A DNA stretch of 64,000 bases. It comes from Phytomonospora endophytica (GTDB taxonomy: Bacteria; Actinomycetota; Actinomycetes; Mycobacteriales; Micromonosporaceae). This document shows positions 34,323 through 45,013 of the stretch, piece by piece (position 1 is the first letter of the stretch; each line of letters begins with the position of its first letter). Location: contig NZ_JACHGT010000012.1 in NCBI RefSeq assembly GCF_014202425.1, positions 62,001 through 126,000 of the forward strand, written 5' to 3'. The notes under the pieces are model-generated. The model searched no databases. It was not told where the DNA came from and saw nothing but the letters and a program-made list of their open reading frames with translations. The position numbers and the translations under genes were made by a program.

Positions 34323-35201
34323 CAGGCACTTACCTCTCTGCTACTCAAGTGCTATAACGCCAGCGAAGGTCGCTGACTCGCTTCCGTCCCGGAGGACGGA
34401 TGTGGTCGAGGCGGTGCCCGCCCACGTGGCCGCGAAGACTCTACCGACGCACGCCCGAAGACGTGACGACGGGTGCCGCCCGCATGAGCGGAGAGTCCCG
34501 GACCGCTCCGGCGGGGCGAGAAGCCACGCCGGAGGTATGGAGTTGTCATGACGGCGGGCTCACGCCCGCCTCGGCGCGGCACCGCGGTGAGGCGGTGCGT
34601 GCGCCGGTCTCGCCCGGCTCCGCTCGCACGGGGCCGGTGCCGCGACCGGAGTCGCGGCGCCGTCGCCGCCGGAGCGGGACGGAAGTCTCGATGGCGGGCT
34701 CGTGGTTGAGAGACGTGCCTGCCGGATGCCGGGTCGTGCGGGACTCGGCGATGTGGTTGTCTCGGCGGGCTCACGCTCGCCCTCTCGCCCCGCGCCGCCC
34801 GAAGGCGGTGCGGGTGATGCCCGGTGCCGCTCACGCGATGCCGGTGCCGTCTCGCCGAAGCGAACGGATACCTGTGCGGCGGGCTCTCGCTCGCCTCCCG
34901 CGCGATGCCGGTACCGGAACCGGAGTCCCCGCACCGTCCCCGCCGGACGTCACCGCCAACGGCCACGCAGCACAGCCGTAGATGTACTTGTCTCGCTGTC
35001 TCGTCCATCCGAGGCGGTGCCGGAGCCTCGCCGGAACGAACGTCCCACCGCGCCGCCGAAGCCACGCGGGCCTCACCGAACCCGGCCCGACGCACCCGCC
35101 CCAGAACCGGCCGAAGCGGATGGGGCGATGTCACCCCATCCGCGCACGACCGAACCGCCGGCGGCCCGGGCCGTGAAACCCGGCCCGGGGCGCCATGCGG
35201 T
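34323..35201. repeat. 880-bp non-coding, hairpin-rich repetitive spacer splitting rplR and rpsE
   Basis: No convincing gene is present; long frames here are Arg/Pro-rich and lack domain features. An 18-nt element forming a GGCGGG/CCCGCC hairpin occurs at 34553-34570 (GGCGGGCTCACGCCCGCC), with variants at 34764-34781 and 34878-34895 and a half copy at 34693. The 5' flank ATGT-GTTGTCTCG-like sequence recurs before some copies and alone at about 34984. Other short words (GGTGCCG, GATGCCGG) also recur. The left end must supply the rpsE promoter, the right end carries rplR terminators. Confidence 0.7.
35116..35189 (-). terminator. Tandem terminator hairpins after rplR
   Basis: The first hairpin is CCCGGGCC (35165-35172) with GGCCCGGG (35182-35189), 13 nt past the rplR stop. 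The second is GCGGATGGGG (35116-35125) with CCCCATCCGC (35134-35143), a perfect 10-bp stem with an 8-nt loop. Together they would end or attenuate transcription inside what is normally one operon. Confidence 0.75.
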
Positions 35202-35597
35202 CTAGAAGCTCAGCCCACCCTCGCGGGCGGCGTCGGCGAGAGCCGCGATACGGCCGTGGTAGCGGTTGCCGCCACGGTCGAAGACGGCCTTGTCGAACCC
35301 GGCGGCCTTGGCGCGGTCGGCCAGCAGCGCGCCGACCTTCTTCGCCTGGGCGGTCTTGTCGCCCTCGAAGCCCTTGAGCTCGGCGTCCAGCGTCGACGCG
35401 GAAGCGACCGTGTGGCCCTTCGTGTCGTCGATGAGCTGCACGACGATGTGCCGGATGGACCGGGTGACCACCAGGCGCGGACGCTCGGTGGTGCCGGAGA
35501 TGTTCTTACGAACCCGGAAGTGACGTCGGTCGCGGGCGACACGGCGGATACCGCTGATGCCCCCGGAGTTGCGACGCTTGGCGAGCGTGGCCGACAT
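35202..35597 (-). CDS. rplR: 50S ribosomal protein L18
   Basis: L18 binds 5S rRNA in the central protuberance. The 131-residue protein has an Arg-rich N-terminus ([15 protein letters not shown]) and the conserved [12 protein letters not shown] and [11 protein letters not shown] motifs. Its ATG follows the rplF TAA without a gap (TAAATG), implying coupling. Two hairpins follow its stop, instead of the usual rpsE. Confidence 0.97.
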   Translation of the reverse strand: MSATLAKRRNSGGISGIRRVARDRRHFRVRKNISGTTERPRLVVTRSIRHIVVQLIDDTKGHTVASASTLDAELKGFEGDKTAQAKKVGALLADRAKAAGFDKAVFDRGGNRYHGRIAALADAAREGGLSF

Positions 35598-36137
35598 TTA
35601 CCTACCTGCCTTCCCCGCCTTGCGGCGGATGTGCTCGCCGACGTACTTGACGCCCTTGCCCTTGTACGGCTCCGGCGGCCGGATCTTGCGGATGTTGGCG
35701 GAGACCTCGCCGACCTTCTGCTTGTCGATTCCCTCGACGTGGAAGAGGGTCGGGCGCTCCACCGAGAACGTGATGCCCTCGGGGGCCTTCACGACGACCG
35801 GGTGCGAGAAGCCCAGCGCGAACTCAAGGTCCGTGCCCTTCAACTGCACGCGGTAACCGGTGCCGTTGATCTCCAGGCTCTTCTTGTACCCCTCGGTCAC
35901 ACCGACGACCATGTTGGCCACCAGGGTGCGCGACAGACCGTGCAGGGCACGGGACTGGCGCTCGTCGTCGGGGCGCTCCACCAGCAGCTCGCCGCTGTCG
36001 GCCTTGCTGATCGTGATGGGCTCGGCCAGGGTGTGCGACAGCTCGCCCTTGGGGCCCTTCACCTTGACGAAGGTGCCCTCGATGGCGACGTCCACGCCGG
36101 CCGGGACCGGGATTGACTTACGTCCGATGCGCGACAT
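35598..36137 (-). CDS. rplF: 50S ribosomal protein L6
   Basis: L6 sits near the factor-binding site of the 50S subunit. The 179-residue protein has two homologous L6 domains; the C-terminal signature Y-K-G-K-G-V-K-Y is present. The start [10 protein letters not shown] at 36137 is the family start and follows GGAGG; the frame open to 36344 is out-of-register rpsH sequence. It begins 16 nt after rpsH. Confidence 0.97.
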   Translation of the reverse strand: MSRIGRKSIPVPAGVDVAIEGTFVKVKGPKGELSHTLAEPITISKADSGELLVERPDDERQSRALHGLSRTLVANMVVGVTEGYKKSLEINGTGYRVQLKGTDLEFALGFSHPVVVKAPEGITFSVERPTLFHVEGIDKQKVGEVSANIRKIRPPEPYKGKGVKYVGEHIRRKAGKAGR

Positions 36138-36153
36138 GTGCTCGCAGCCTCCT

Positions 36154-36561
36154 TTACCAGACGTAGGCGAGGACTTCCCCGCCCACCCCACGCTTGCGAG
36201 CCTGCCGGTCGGTGAGGAGGCCATCGGACGTGGACACGATGGCCACACCCAGGCCGCCCAGCACGCGCGGCAGCTCAGTCGACTTGGCGTACACCCGCAG
36301 GCCCGGCTTGGACACGCGACGGATGCCGGCGAGGCTCCGCTCACGGTTCTGGCCGAACTTCAGGTCGACGACCAGCGTCCTGCCAACCTTGCCTTCGGCG
36401 GGGTCCTCGACCTTCCAGCCGGCGATGTAACCCTCGGCCTTGAGGACCTCGGCGATGTTCGCCTTGATCTTCGAGTGAGGCATCACGACCTGGTCGTGGT
36501 ACGCCTGGTTGGCGTTGCGCAGACGCGTCAGCATGTCTGCGATCGGGTCGGTCATTGTCAT
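36154..36561 (-). CDS. rpsH: 30S ribosomal protein S8
   Basis: S8 binds helix 21 of 16S rRNA and in E. coli represses the spc operon. The 135-residue product starts [19 protein letters not shown] and ends [12 protein letters not shown] 36561 is chosen by family length; ATG 36555 (two codons in) is an alternative. The 87-bp gap to rpsN is the longest inside this part of the block apart from the rplR-rpsE spacer. Confidence 0.97.
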   Translation of the reverse strand: MTMTDPIADMLTRLRNANQAYHDQVVMPHSKIKANIAEVLKAEGYIAGWKVEDPAEGKVGRTLVVDLKFGQNRERSLAGIRRVSKPGLRVYAKSTELPRVLGGLGVAIVSTSDGLLTDRQARKRGVGGEVLAYVW

Positions 36562-36648
36562 TGCGGTACTTGCCCTTCTCGCCCCGGTTCCCAAGGGCGT
36601 CCGAGGACGCCGGCGAGGGCCTGTGGCGAAGTTGAAGTTGAGTTCCTG

Positions 36649-36834
36649 TTACCAGGAGGCTTTCCACACACCGGGCAGCTCGCCCCGGTGCGCCATGCTG
36701 CGCAGGCAAACCCGGCACAGGCCGAACTTCCGGTACACAGCCTTCGGCCGCCCGCACTTGGTGCAGCGGGTGTACGCGCGAACCGCGAACTTCGGCTTCT
36801 GCGCGGCCTTGTGGATCAGCGCCTTCTTCGCCAT
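36649..36834 (-). CDS. rpsN: 30S ribosomal protein S14, zinc type
   Basis: S14 is part of the 30S head. This 61-residue short form carries a zinc ribbon with Cys24, Cys27, Cys40 and Cys43 (C-T-K-C and C-R-V-C), the type Z version that needs zinc; the long zinc-free paralogue is not in the window. The ATG follows the rplE stop by 2 nt. Confidence 0.97.
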   Translation of the reverse strand: MAKKALIHKAAQKPKFAVRAYTRCTKCGRPKAVYRKFGLCRVCLRSMAHRGELPGVWKASW

Positions 36835-36836
36835 CG

Positions 36837-37397
36837 TCACTTCTCCTTGTACGGGAAGCCGAGCAGCTTGAGCAGCGCACGGCCTTCGTCATCCGACTTG
36901 GCCGAGGTCACCACGGTGATGTCCATGCCGCGAACCCGGTCGATCTTGTCCTGGTCGATCTCGTGGAACACCGACTGCTCGGTGAGCCCGAAGGTGTAGT
37001 TGCCGTTGCCGTCGAACTGCTGGTCCGACAGTCCGCGGAAGTCGCGGATACGGGGCAGCGAGATGGACAGCAGACGGTCCAGGAACTCCCACATCCGGTC
37101 GCCGCGGAGCGTGACCTTCGCACCGATCGGCATGCCCTCGCGCAGCTTGAACTGCGCGATGGACTTGCGCGCCCGGCGAAGCAGCGGCTTCTGGCCGGTG
37201 ATGGTGGTGAGGTCGCGCACGGCGCCGTCGATGAGCTTGGAGTCGCGAGCCGCGTCCCCGACACCCATGTTGACGACGATCTTCACGACACCCGGGATCT
37301 GCATCGGGTTGCTGTAGCCGAACTGCTCCTTCAGCGAGCCCGCGATCTCCTCGCGGTAACGCTGCTTGAGGCGCGGCAGAGTCTTAACGTCACTCAT
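36837..37397 (-). CDS. rplE: 50S ribosomal protein L5
   Basis: L5 binds 5S rRNA and contacts the P-site tRNA and S13. The 186-residue product has the conserved [29 protein letters not shown] and G-M-D-I-T-V-V-T motifs. Its length is typical. It starts 2 nt after rplX. Confidence 0.97.
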   Translation of the reverse strand: MSDVKTLPRLKQRYREEIAGSLKEQFGYSNPMQIPGVVKIVVNMGVGDAARDSKLIDGAVRDLTTITGQKPLLRRARKSIAQFKLREGMPIGAKVTLRGDRMWEFLDRLLSISLPRIRDFRGLSDQQFDGNGNYTFGLTEQSVFHEIDQDKIDRVRGMDITVVTSAKSDDEGRALLKLLGFPYKEK

Positions 37398-37399
37398 GT

Positions 37400-37714
37400 T
37401 CAGAGGTCCTTACCCGTGCGACGGGAGACACGGACCTTGCGGCCGTCCTCGTCACGGCGGTATCCGACGCGGGTCGGCTGGTTGTCGGCGTCGAGCACCA
37501 TGACGTTCGAGACGTCGATGGCCGCTTCCTGCGTGATGATGCCGCCGGTCTTGGAGCCGCGCTGGGTCTGCGAGACCCGCTCGTGCTTCTTGACGCGGTT
37601 GACACCCTCGACGAGAACCTTGCCGGTCCGCGGGTAAGCCTCGATGACCTGACCCTCGGCGCCCTTGTCCTTGCCGGCGATGACCCGTACCCGGTCGCCC
37701 TTTTTGATCTTCAT
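37400..37714 (-). CDS. rplX: 50S ribosomal protein L24
   Basis: L24 initiates 50S assembly at the 5' end of 23S rRNA. The 104-residue protein begins with a KOW motif ([18 protein letters not shown]) and contains the G-V-N-R-V-K-K-H motif. Only 3 nt separate it from rplN and 2 nt from rplE. Confidence 0.97.
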   Translation of the reverse strand: MKIKKGDRVRVIAGKDKGAEGQVIEAYPRTGKVLVEGVNRVKKHERVSQTQRGSKTGGIITQEAAIDVSNVMVLDADNQPTRVGYRRDEDGRKVRVSRRTGKDL

Positions 37715-37717
37715 TGG

Positions 37718-38086
37718 TTACAGCACCTCCGGCGCGAGGGAGATGATCTTCATGAAGCGCTTGTCCCGCAGCTCGCGGCCCACCGGGCCGAAGATGCGCG
37801 TACCGCGCGGCTCGCCGTCGTCCTTGATGATGACGGCGGCGTTCTCGTCGAAGCGGATGTACGAGCCATCCGGACGACGCTTCTCCTTGGCGGTCCGAAC
37901 GACGACGGCGCGAACGACGTCACCCTTCTTGATACCGGCACCCGGAATGGCGTCCTTGACGGTGGCCACGATGAGGTCGCCGATGCCGGCGTAACGCCGA
38001 CCCGAACCACCGAGCACGCGGATGCACAGGATCTGCCTGGCACCGGTGTTGTCGGCGACGCGAAGTCGCGACTCCTGCTGAATCAC
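37718..38086 (-). CDS. rplN: 50S ribosomal protein L14
   Basis: L14 forms bridges with 16S rRNA. The 122-residue product has the signature [17 protein letters not shown] and the C-terminal [12 protein letters not shown]. It is the usual first gene of the spc operon, but here it follows rpsQ by only 9 nt, so the S10 and spc blocks are probably cotranscribed. Confidence 0.97.
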   Translation of the reverse strand: MIQQESRLRVADNTGARQILCIRVLGGSGRRYAGIGDLIVATVKDAIPGAGIKKGDVVRAVVVRTAKEKRRPDGSYIRFDENAAVIIKDDGEPRGTRIFGPVGRELRDKRFMKIISLAPEVL

Positions 38087-38095
38087 GTCGGCTCC

Positions 38096-38365
38096 CTACT
38101 TGGCTTTCTCGAGGATCTCCACGACGCGCCAGCGCTTGGTGGCCGACAGCGGACGGGTCTCCATGATCTGGACCCGGTCGCCGACGCCGCACTGGTTGTG
38201 CTCGTCGTGTGCCTTGTACTTCTTGGTGCGGCGCAAGACCTTGCCGTAGAGCGGGTGCTTGACCCGGTCCTCGACCTCGATGACCGCGGTCTTGTCCATC
38301 TTGTCGCTCACGACGAGGCCCTCACGGACCTTCCGTCGCGCACGCGTTCCCTGCGTACTGCTCAT
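38096..38365 (-). CDS. rpsQ: 30S ribosomal protein S17
   Basis: S17 is an OB-fold protein of the 30S body. The 89-residue product shows [23 protein letters not shown] and the [13 protein letters not shown] strand. Its ATG overlaps the rpmC stop by 4 nt (ATGA), implying coupled translation. Confidence 0.97.
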   Translation of the reverse strand: MSSTQGTRARRKVREGLVVSDKMDKTAVIEVEDRVKHPLYGKVLRRTKKYKAHDEHNQCGVGDRVQIMETRPLSATKRWRVVEILEKAK

Positions 38366-38598
38366 GAAGCCTCAACCTCCGTCGGCGCGACGGACAGGCC
38401 CAGCTCGCGCTCGCGCATGATCGTGTAGATCCGGGCGATGTTGTGGCGCACGGCCTTCAATCCCCGGTTGTCGTCGAGCTGACCGGTCGCGGCCTGCATC
38501 CGCAGATTGAACAGCTCTTGCTTGCATTCCTTCAGCCGCGCGAGCAGCTCTTCGTCGGTGAGCTCTCGCAGCTCACCGGCAGCGACAGTCGCCGCCAT
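38362..38598 (-). CDS. rpmC: 50S ribosomal protein L29
   Basis: L29 lies at the polypeptide exit near the signal recognition particle and trigger factor site. The 78-residue helical hairpin contains [20 protein letters not shown] and [15 protein letters not shown]. Its ATG overlaps the rplP stop by one base. Confidence 0.97.
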   Translation of the reverse strand: MAATVAAGELRELTDEELLARLKECKQELFNLRMQAATGQLDDNRGLKAVRHNIARIYTIMRERELGLSVAPTEVEAS

Positions 38599-39023
38599 CA
38601 GACCTCACCCACTTCGCGCGTCACGATCCGGCACTTCATCGGCAGCTTGTGCATGGCGCGGCGAAGTGCCTCGCGCGCGATCTGCTCGTTCGGGAACGAC
38701 AGCTCGAACATGACCCGGCCGGGCTTGACGTTCGCGATCCACCACTCGGGAGTTCCCTTACCGGAACCCATGCGGGTCTCGGCGGGCTTCTTCGTGATCG
38801 CCTGGTCCGGGAAGATGTTGATCCAGACCTTGCCGCCACGCTTGATGTGACGGGTCATCGCGATACGAGCCGACTCGATCTGCCGGTTCGTCACGTACGC
38901 CGGGCTCAGAGCCTGGATGCCGTACTCGCCGAAAGTGACCTTCGTGCCGCCCTTGCTCTTACCCGATCGCTTCGGGTTGTGCGGCTTACGGAAGCCCTTC
39001 GGGGGCTTACGTGGCATAAGCAT
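38598..39023 (-). CDS. rplP: 50S ribosomal protein L16
   Basis: L16 positions A-site tRNA near the peptidyl transferase centre. The 141-residue protein contains [22 protein letters not shown] and the R-M-G-S-G-K-G motif. The start at 39023 aligns with the family M-L-x-P-R start; GTG/ATG choices further in are not needed. It begins 6 nt after rpsC. Confidence 0.97.
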   Translation of the reverse strand: MLMPRKPPKGFRKPHNPKRSGKSKGGTKVTFGEYGIQALSPAYVTNRQIESARIAMTRHIKRGGKVWINIFPDQAITKKPAETRMGSGKGTPEWWIANVKPGRVMFELSFPNEQIAREALRRAMHKLPMKCRIVTREVGEV

Positions 39024-39029
39024 GGCTGC

Positions 39030-39842
39030 TCAGCCCTCCTGCTTCGTTTCACCGGAGGCGGCGCGGCCGGCCTCGGTGCCTGTTGCGGTGGTACCCGACG
39101 CGCCGGAGCGCAGACGGCCCGGACGGTCGCCGCCGCCGCCACGACGCGCACCCCGGTCGGGACGCTCGCCGGCACGACGCTGCGGACGCTGCTGCTGGTC
39201 GCCATCACGACCGGGAACACCCTCGCCCTTGTAGATCCACACCTTCACGCCGATCTGGCCGAAGTTGGTGCGGGCCTCGAACAGGCCGTAGTCGATGTTC
39301 GCGCGCAGCGTGTGCAGCGGGACGCGACCCTCGCGGTAGAACTCGGAGCGGGACATCTCGGCGCCGCCGAGACGGCCGCCGCACTGGACCCGGATGCCCT
39401 TGACCATCGGGTTGCGCATGGCCGACTGAATGGCCTTGCGCATCGCGCGACGGAAGTTGACCCGGCTGGCCAGCTGCTCGGCGATGCCCTGCGCGACGAG
39501 CTGGGCGTCCGACTCGGGGTTCTTGACCTCAAGAATGTTCAGCTGCACCTGCTTGCCGCCGGTGAGCTTCTCCAGCTTGCCGCGGAGACGCTCGGCCTCG
39601 GCACCCTTGCGGCCGATGACGATGCCCGGACGCGCGGTGTGGATGTCGACGCGGACCTTTTCACGGGTGCGCTCGATGTCGACCTTCGCGATGCCGGCGC
39701 GCTCAAGGCCCTTCGACATCAGCTTCCGGATCTGGACATCCTCGGCCACGTAGTCCTTGTAGAGCTTGTCGGCGTACCAGCGCGACGTCCAGTCGGTGCT
39801 GATACCGAGCCGGAACCCGTGCGGGTGAATCTTTTGGCCCAT
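39030..39842 (-). CDS. rpsC: 30S ribosomal protein S3
   Basis: S3 forms part of the mRNA entry helicase site. The 270-residue protein has the N-terminal KH domain ([18 protein letters not shown] at about 65-82) and C-terminal S3 domain to about 210, then a ~60-residue Arg/Gly/Gln-rich disordered tail not present in E. coli S3 but common in actinobacteria. Its ATG shares one base with the rplV stop. Confidence 0.97.
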   Translation of the reverse strand: MGQKIHPHGFRLGISTDWTSRWYADKLYKDYVAEDVQIRKLMSKGLERAGIAKVDIERTREKVRVDIHTARPGIVIGRKGAEAERLRGKLEKLTGGKQVQLNILEVKNPESDAQLVAQGIAEQLASRVNFRRAMRKAIQSAMRNPMVKGIRVQCGGRLGGAEMSRSEFYREGRVPLHTLRANIDYGLFEARTNFGQIGVKVWIYKGEGVPGRDGDQQQRPQRRAGERPDRGARRGGGGDRPGRLRSGASGTTATGTEAGRAASGETKQEG

Positions 39843-40372
39843 TACTCGGCCGCCTCCTTCTTAGACGCCTTCTTCTCGTCGGCGTCCTCGGCGGTCGCCT
39901 CGATCGTGTCGTCGTTCTCCGTCGCCTCGGTGACCTCGGCGGCGGCCGGGGCCGCCGTCTTGGTCGCCGCACGACGCTGCGGGCGAGGAACGGTGACGGA
40001 CCCCTGGCCCGCCGCCACGCTCTCCACCACGATCGTGATGTGGCTGGTCCGCTTACGGATCCGGTACGCACGCCCGTGGGCACGCGGCCGGTACCGCTTC
40101 ATCGTCGGGCCCTCGTCAACGCGGGCCTCGGCGATGAGCAGCGACTCGGGGTCGAGCCGCTCGTTGTTCTCCGCGTTGGCGATCGCGCTGGCGACCACCT
40201 TGTACACGGGTTCGCTCGCCGCCTGCGGGGCGAACTTCAGAACCGTCAGCGCCTCGGTCGCGGGAAGGCCACGAACGAGGTTGACGACACGACGCGCCTT
40301 GTTCGGCGAGACGCGGACGTGCCGTGCAACGGCCCGTGCGCCAGGCGCCGGAATGGCGTCATTGCTTGCCAT
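39842..40372 (-). CDS. rplV: 50S ribosomal protein L22
   Basis: L22 lines the exit tunnel with its beta-hairpin. The 176-residue protein has the core in the first ~120 residues ([17 protein letters not shown] and [18 protein letters not shown]), and an Ala/Glu/Asp/Lys-rich C-terminal extension of ~55 residues. No deletion is seen in the tunnel loop that would suggest macrolide resistance. It follows rpsS by 28 nt. Confidence 0.97.
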   Translation of the reverse strand: MASNDAIPAPGARAVARHVRVSPNKARRVVNLVRGLPATEALTVLKFAPQAASEPVYKVVASAIANAENNERLDPESLLIAEARVDEGPTMKRYRPRAHGRAYRIRKRTSHITIVVESVAAGQGSVTVPRPQRRAATKTAAPAAAEVTEATENDDTIEATAEDADEKKASKKEAAE

Positions 40373-40400
40373 CGAAATCCCCTTGCTCGTTAACCCGCGC

Positions 40401-40682
40401 CTAGCGGCGGCGGCTCTTGCGGTCGTCTTTGTCGTGCGAGCGGAACGTCCGGGTCAGCGCGAACTCGCCGAGCTTGTGCCCGACCATCGCCTCGCTGACG
40501 AAGACCGGGACGTGCTTCCGGCCGTCGTGGACGGCCAGGGTCAGACCGATCATCTCGGGGATGATCGTCGACCGGCGCGACCAGGTCTTGATGACGTTCT
40601 TGCTGTTCGTCTCGACGGCCTTCTCAACCTTCTTGAGAAGGTGGTCGTCGATGAACGGACCCTTCTTCAAACTGCGCGGCAT
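40401..40682 (-). CDS. rpsS: 30S ribosomal protein S19
   Basis: S19 forms a complex with S13 in the 30S head. The 93-residue product begins [16 protein letters not shown] and contains [14 protein letters not shown] and [12 protein letters not shown], all standard. It lies 11 nt after rplB. Confidence 0.97.
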   Translation of the reverse strand: MPRSLKKGPFIDDHLLKKVEKAVETNSKNVIKTWSRRSTIIPEMIGLTLAVHDGRKHVPVFVSEAMVGHKLGEFALTRTFRSHDKDDRKSRRR

Positions 40683-40693
40683 GTCCTGCTACC

Positions 40694-41530
40694 TCATCGC
40701 TTCCGGTTCACGTAGCGGCGCCGGACGATGAGCCGGTCGCTCGGCTTGCGCTTGGCACGGGTGCGGCCCTCCGGCTTACCCTGCGGGTTCACCGGGTGAC
40801 GGCCACCTGAGGTCTTACCCTCACCACCACCGTGCGGGTGGTCGACCGGGTTCATGGCGACACCACGAACCGTGGGACGACGGCCCTTCCAGCGCATGCG
40901 GCCGGCCTTGCCCCAGTTGATGTTCGACTGTTCGGCGTTGCCGACCTCGCCGACCGTCGCGCGGCAGCGCGTGTCGACCAGGCGGATCTCACCGGACGGC
41001 ATGCGCAGGTGCGCGTACTGCCCCTCACGGGCCAGCAGCTGGATCGACGAACCCGCGGAGCGGGCCATCTTCGCGCCGCCGCCCGGCCGCAGCTCCACCG
41101 CGTGGATGGTCGTACCCACGGGGATGTTGCGCAGCGGGAGGTTGTTACCCGGCTTGATGTCGGCGCTGGGGCCGTTCTCGATCGCCGCGCCCTGCTTCAG
41201 GTCCTTCGGCGCCAGGATGTAGCGCTTCTCACCGTCGGCGTAGTGCAGCAGCGCGATGCGCGCGGTGCGGTTCGGGTCGTACTCGATGTGCGCGACCTTG
41301 GCCGGGATGCCGTCCTTGTCGTGACGACGGAAGTCGATCAGACGGTACTGGCGCTTGTGCCCGCCACCGCGGTGCCGCGTGGTGATGCGGCCGTGCGAGT
41401 TGCGGCCACCGCTGGAGGTCAGCGGACGCAGCAGCGACTTCTCGGGGGTGGAGCGGGTGACCTCGACGAAGTCGGCGACGCTCGACCCGCGACGACCGGG
41501 GGTCGTCGGCTTGTATTTGCGGATGCCCAT
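40694..41530 (-). CDS. rplB: 50S ribosomal protein L2
   Basis: L2 is needed for subunit association and peptidyl transferase centre integrity. The 278-residue product has two SH3-like/OB domains, the [11 protein letters not shown] motif and the C-terminal [13 protein letters not shown] with the functionally important His. Length is standard. It follows rplW by 14 nt. Confidence 0.97.
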   Translation of the reverse strand: MGIRKYKPTTPGRRGSSVADFVEVTRSTPEKSLLRPLTSSGGRNSHGRITTRHRGGGHKRQYRLIDFRRHDKDGIPAKVAHIEYDPNRTARIALLHYADGEKRYILAPKDLKQGAAIENGPSADIKPGNNLPLRNIPVGTTIHAVELRPGGGAKMARSAGSSIQLLAREGQYAHLRMPSGEIRLVDTRCRATVGEVGNAEQSNINWGKAGRMRWKGRRPTVRGVAMNPVDHPHGGGEGKTSGGRHPVNPQGKPEGRTRAKRKPSDRLIVRRRYVNRKR

Positions 41531-41544
41531 TTCTGCGAAGCTCC

Positions 41545-41859
41545 CTAACCGGCCGCGGCGCCGAAGATCTCGGAGAGAGCGGTGCTGTCTCCGTCAACGG
41601 TCACGATCGCGCGCTTGGTGTCCTTGCGCTTGCCCCAGCCGGTGCGGGTGCGCTTGCGCTTGCCCTCACGGTTGAGAGTGTTCACGCTGGCGACCTTCAC
41701 CTCGAAGATCTCCTGGATGGCGTTCTTGATGTGAGTCTTATTCGCATCAGTCGCGACCAGGAACGTGAACTTGTTCAGCTCGGTGAGGCCGTAGCTCTTC
41801 TCCGAGATGACCGGCGCGAGGATGATGTCGCGCGGGTCCGAGGTGTCGATGCCACTCAT
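41545..41859 (-). CDS. rplW: 50S ribosomal protein L23
   Basis: L23 docks trigger factor and SRP at the tunnel exit. The 104-residue product contains [27 protein letters not shown] and the C-terminal basic loop [11 protein letters not shown]. Its ATG overlaps the rplD stop by 4 nt. Confidence 0.97.
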   Translation of the reverse strand: MSGIDTSDPRDIILAPVISEKSYGLTELNKFTFLVATDANKTHIKNAIQEIFEVKVASVNTLNREGKRKRTRTGWGKRKDTKRAIVTVDGDSTALSEIFGAAAG

Positions 41860-42515
41860 GCCGCGGCCTCCTCGTCCTTGGTGGTGCCGTTGCCGACGAA
41901 GATGTCGTAGGCGCCCTTGGTGAAGACCACGTCGTCGTTGACGAGCACGTCGTAGGTGTTCAGCTGGTCGACGACCAGGATGTGCACCGAAGGCTCGTTG
42001 CGCAGGCTCATCCAGGTGACCTCGTCGAAGCGGTCGAGAACGACCAGCACCCGACGGGACTCGGTGACCTTGCGCAGCGACGCGATCGCCGTCTTGGTCT
42101 TGGGGGTCTCACCCTCGACGAGGGCGGAGACGACGTGGACCTGGCCGTTGCGGGCGCGGTCCGACAGGGCGCTGCGCAGGGCGGCGGCCTTCATCTTCTT
42201 GGGCGTCCGCTGCGAGTAGTCGCGCGGCACGGGACCGTGCACGACGCCACCACCGGCGAACTGCGGAGCGCGGGTCGAACCCTGACGGGCGCGGCCGGTG
42301 CCCTTCTGACGGTACGGCTTCTTGCCGCCGCCGGCGACCTCGCCGCGGGTCTTCACCTTGTGCGTGCCCTGGCGCGCCGCAGCGAGCTGCGCGACGACGA
42401 CCTGGTGCATCAGCGGGATGTTGACCTGGCGGTCGAACATGTCGGCCGGGAGATCCACGGTCTCGGTGGACTTCTTGTCACCGACCGGGTTCTTGACGTC
42501 TACCTGGAGGCTCAT
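41856..42515 (-). CDS. rplD: 50S ribosomal protein L4
   Basis: L4 contributes to the exit-tunnel constriction and regulates the S10 operon in E. coli. The 219-residue product has the tunnel loop [23 protein letters not shown] (about 56-78) intact and the conserved [11 protein letters not shown]. Its ATG overlaps the rplC stop by 4 nt. Confidence 0.97.
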   Translation of the reverse strand: MSLQVDVKNPVGDKKSTETVDLPADMFDRQVNIPLMHQVVVAQLAAARQGTHKVKTRGEVAGGGKKPYRQKGTGRARQGSTRAPQFAGGGVVHGPVPRDYSQRTPKKMKAAALRSALSDRARNGQVHVVSALVEGETPKTKTAIASLRKVTESRRVLVVLDRFDEVTWMSLRNEPSVHILVVDQLNTYDVLVNDDVVFTKGAYDIFVGNGTTKDEEAAA

Positions 42516-43180
42516 TTGCTAACACCACCCTTGGCGAGCGAGGTCTTCGCGGCCGTGCGGATCAGCACGAGGCCGCCCTTGGGACCGGGAAGCGCGCCCT
42601 TGATCAGCAGCAGGTTGTTCTCGGTGTCCACCGCGTGGATGACCAGGTTCTGCACGGTCTGGCGAACGCCACCCATGCGACCGGCCATGCGCATGCCCTT
42701 GAAGACACGACCCGGGGTGGCGCATCCGCCGATCGAGCCCGGGGAGCGGTGCTTGCGCTGCACGCCGTGACCGGCGCCGAGGCCGCTGAAGCCGTGACGC
42801 TTCATGACACCGGCGTAGCCCTTGCCCTTGGTGGTACCCGTGATGTCGACGAGCTTGATCTCGGCGAACTTGTCGACCGTGATCTCGTCGCCGGCGGCGT
42901 ACTCACCGGCGTCGGAGGTGCGCATCTCCACCGCGTGGCGGCGGGGCGCGGTCTCCGACTTGGCGTAGTGGCCGCGGAGCGGCTGCGTGACCTTGCGGGG
43001 GTCGATCGCGCCGAACGCGAGCTGCACCGCCGAGTAGCCGTCCGTGTCAGGGGTGCGCACCTGCGTCACCACACACGGGCCGGCCTGCACGACGGTGACG
43101 GGGACGACGCGGTTGTTCTCGTCCCACACCTGGGTCATACCGAGCTTCGTGCCCAGAATGCCGTTGACTTGCCTGTCCAT
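42512..43180 (-). CDS. rplC: 50S ribosomal protein L3
   Basis: L3 is an early assembly protein reaching the peptidyl transferase centre. The 222-residue product starts [16 protein letters not shown] and contains the L3 signature [21 protein letters not shown]. It follows rpsJ by 12 nt. Confidence 0.97.
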   Translation of the reverse strand: MDRQVNGILGTKLGMTQVWDENNRVVPVTVVQAGPCVVTQVRTPDTDGYSAVQLAFGAIDPRKVTQPLRGHYAKSETAPRRHAVEMRTSDAGEYAAGDEITVDKFAEIKLVDITGTTKGKGYAGVMKRHGFSGLGAGHGVQRKHRSPGSIGGCATPGRVFKGMRMAGRMGGVRQTVQNLVIHAVDTENNLLLIKGALPGPKGGLVLIRTAAKTSLAKGGVSK

Positions 43181-43192
43181 CGCCTCTGGTCC

Positions 43193-43501
43193 CTACAGCT
43201 TGATCTCGATGTCGACACCGGCGGGGAGGTCGAGGCGCATCAGCGAGTCGACCGTCTTCGGTGTCGGGTCAAGGATGTCGATCAGGCGCTTGTGCGTGCG
43301 CATCTCGAAGTGCTCACGCGAGTCCTTGTACTTGTGCGGCGAACGGATCACGCAGAAGCGGTTGACCTCAGTCGGGAGCGGCACGGGCCCCGCGATGTTG
43401 GCACCGGTACGCGTAACCGTCTCGACGATCTTTCGCGCCGAGGAGTCCACGACCTCGTGGTCGTAGGCCTTGAGCCGAATGCGGATCTTCTGTCCCGCCA
43501 T
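43193..43501 (-). CDS. rpsJ: 30S ribosomal protein S10
   Basis: S10 is a 30S head protein and, as NusE, a transcription antitermination partner. The 102-residue product contains [15 protein letters not shown] and the [19 protein letters not shown] motif. It heads the S10 block; a tuf terminator and about 220 bp of leader precede it. Confidence 0.97.
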   Translation of the reverse strand: MAGQKIRIRLKAYDHEVVDSSARKIVETVTRTGANIAGPVPLPTEVNRFCVIRSPHKYKDSREHFEMRTHKRLIDILDPTPKTVDSLMRLDLPAGVDIEIKL

Positions 43502-43819
43502 GGTTCCTTTACTCTCATCCCACTCGTTTCAGGGCCCTTGTCCGGTCCCCGAGGTCGGGCGTGTCGCGGTCTGCGGGCAGTCTCGTCCCTGGGCATGCCA
43601 GAGCCGGATGTCGCTCGCGCGTTTTCCTCAAGCCTCGCGCCAGACGCGCGGTGCGGCTCGGACACGTACGCAAACAAGGCGCAGTGGTGCCCACCGCCCC
43701 GCAGGGCGCAACCTGTTCATTATGCCGTACGCCGGGGAACGCGCCCACTCCGGGGTGCGTTCCCCGGCGTACGTCACACCGAACTCGAAAAGTCCGGCGT
43801 GTGCGTTATAGCTGCCGAA
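43502..43819. other. tuf-rpsJ intergenic region
   Basis: Contains the tuf terminator (43726-43773) and the rpsJ promoter/leader. A CATAAT on the minus strand just beyond the terminator is a possible -10, but I see no convincing -35. No gene is present. Confidence 0.6.
43726..43773 (-). terminator. Terminator after tuf
   Basis: Perfect 17-bp arms (43726-43742 and 43757-43773, core GTACGCCGGGGAACGC) around a 14-nt loop, about 47 nt past the tuf stop. This is one of the strongest hairpins in the window and separates the str and S10 operons. Confidence 0.88.
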
Positions 43820-45013
43820 CTACTTCAGGATCTTCGTGACACGGCCGGAACCGACCGTGCGGCCACCCTCGCGGATGGCGAAGAGGAGACCCTCTTCCAT
43901 GGCGATCGGCTGGATCAGCTCGACCGTCATGGAGGTGCTGTCACCGGGCATGACCATGTCGGTGCCCTCGGGGAGGGTCACGACGCCGGTCACGTCGGTG
44001 GTGCGGAAGTAGAACTGCGGGCGGTAGTTGTTGAAGAACGGCGTGTGACGGCCGCCCTCGTCCTTGGAGAGGACGTAGACCTGACCCTCGAAGTTCGTGT
44101 GCGGGGTCGTGGTGCCCGGCTTGATGACACACTGGCCGCGCTCGACGTCCTCGCGCTTGATACCGCGCAGGAGCAGACCGACGTTCTCACCTGCGCGAGC
44201 GTCGTCGAGGGTCTTGCGGAACATCTCGATGGCGGTGACCTTGGTGGTCAGCGCCTTCTCCTTGATGCCGATGATCTCGACGTCCTCGTTGGGGAGGAGC
44301 ACACCGCGCTCGACACGGCCGGTGACGACCGTACCGCGACCGGTGATCGTGAAGACGTCCTCGACGGGCATGAGGAACGGCTTCTCGGTCTCACGCGCCG
44401 GCGTCGGGATCGAGCTGTCGACGGCGTCCATGAGCTCGCCCACGGAGTTCGCCCACGCCTCGTCGCCCTCAAGAGCCTTGAGCGCCGAGACCTTGACGAC
44501 GGGAGCGTCGTCACCGGGGAACTCGTAGGTGCTCAGGAGCTCACGGACCTCCATCTCGACGAGTTCGAGGATCTCCTCGTCGTCGACCATGTCGGACTTG
44601 TTGAGCGCGACGACGATGTACGGAACACCGACCTGGCGGGCCAGGAGCACGTGCTCCTTGGTCTGCGGCATCGGGCCGTCGGTCGCCGAGACCACCAGGA
44701 TCGCGCCGTCCATCTGCGCGGCACCGGTGATCATGTTCTTGATGTAGTCGGCGTGACCGGGGCAGTCAACGTGAGCGTAGTGACGCTCTTCGGTCTGGTA
44801 CTCCACGTGCGCGATCGAGATCGTGATGCCGCGCTGCTTCTCTTCAGGCGCCTTGTCGATCTCGTCGAACGGGGTGTACGGGTTGAGGTCCGGGAACTTG
44901 TCGTGCAGGACCTTGGTGATGGCCGCCGTCAGCGTCGTCTTACCGTGGTCGATGTGACCGATGGTGCCGATGTTGACGTGCGGCTTAGTCCGCTCGAACT
45001 TCGCCTTCGCCAC
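43820..45013 (-). CDS. tuf: Elongation factor Tu
   Basis: EF-Tu delivers aminoacyl-tRNA to the ribosome as a GTPase. The 397-residue product has G1 G-H-I-D-H-G-K-T at 19-26, G3 D-C-P-G-H, G4 N-K-S-D and domains 2 and 3 complete to V-T-K-I-L-K. The conserved C-terminal Thr that Doc kinases modify lies in the T-V-G-S-G-R-V-T region. GTG start after AGGAGGACGAC. Separated from fusA by 380 bp containing a relic of the fusA 3' end. Confidence 0.98.
   Translation of the reverse strand: MAKAKFERTKPHVNIGTIGHIDHGKTTLTAAITKVLHDKFPDLNPYTPFDEIDKAPEEKQRGITISIAHVEYQTEERHYAHVDCPGHADYIKNMITGAAQMDGAILVVSATDGPMPQTKEHVLLARQVGVPYIVVALNKSDMVDDEEILELVEMEVRELLSTYEFPGDDAPVVKVSALKALEGDEAWANSVGELMDAVDSSIPTPARETEKPFLMPVEDVFTITGRGTVVTGRVERGVLLPNEDVEIIGIKEKALTTKVTAIEMFRKTLDDARAGENVGLLLRGIKREDVERGQCVIKPGTTTPHTNFEGQVYVLSKDEGGRHTPFFNNYRPQFYFRTTDVTGVVTLPEGTDMVMPGDSTSMTVELIQPIAMEEGLLFAIREGGRTVGSGRVTKILK

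Noticed and set aside
34352-35134. 260-codon minus-strand frame in the rplR-rpsE spacer
   Set aside because: Low-complexity Arg/Pro sequence interrupted by terminator hairpins, no ribosome binding site and no domain-like pattern.
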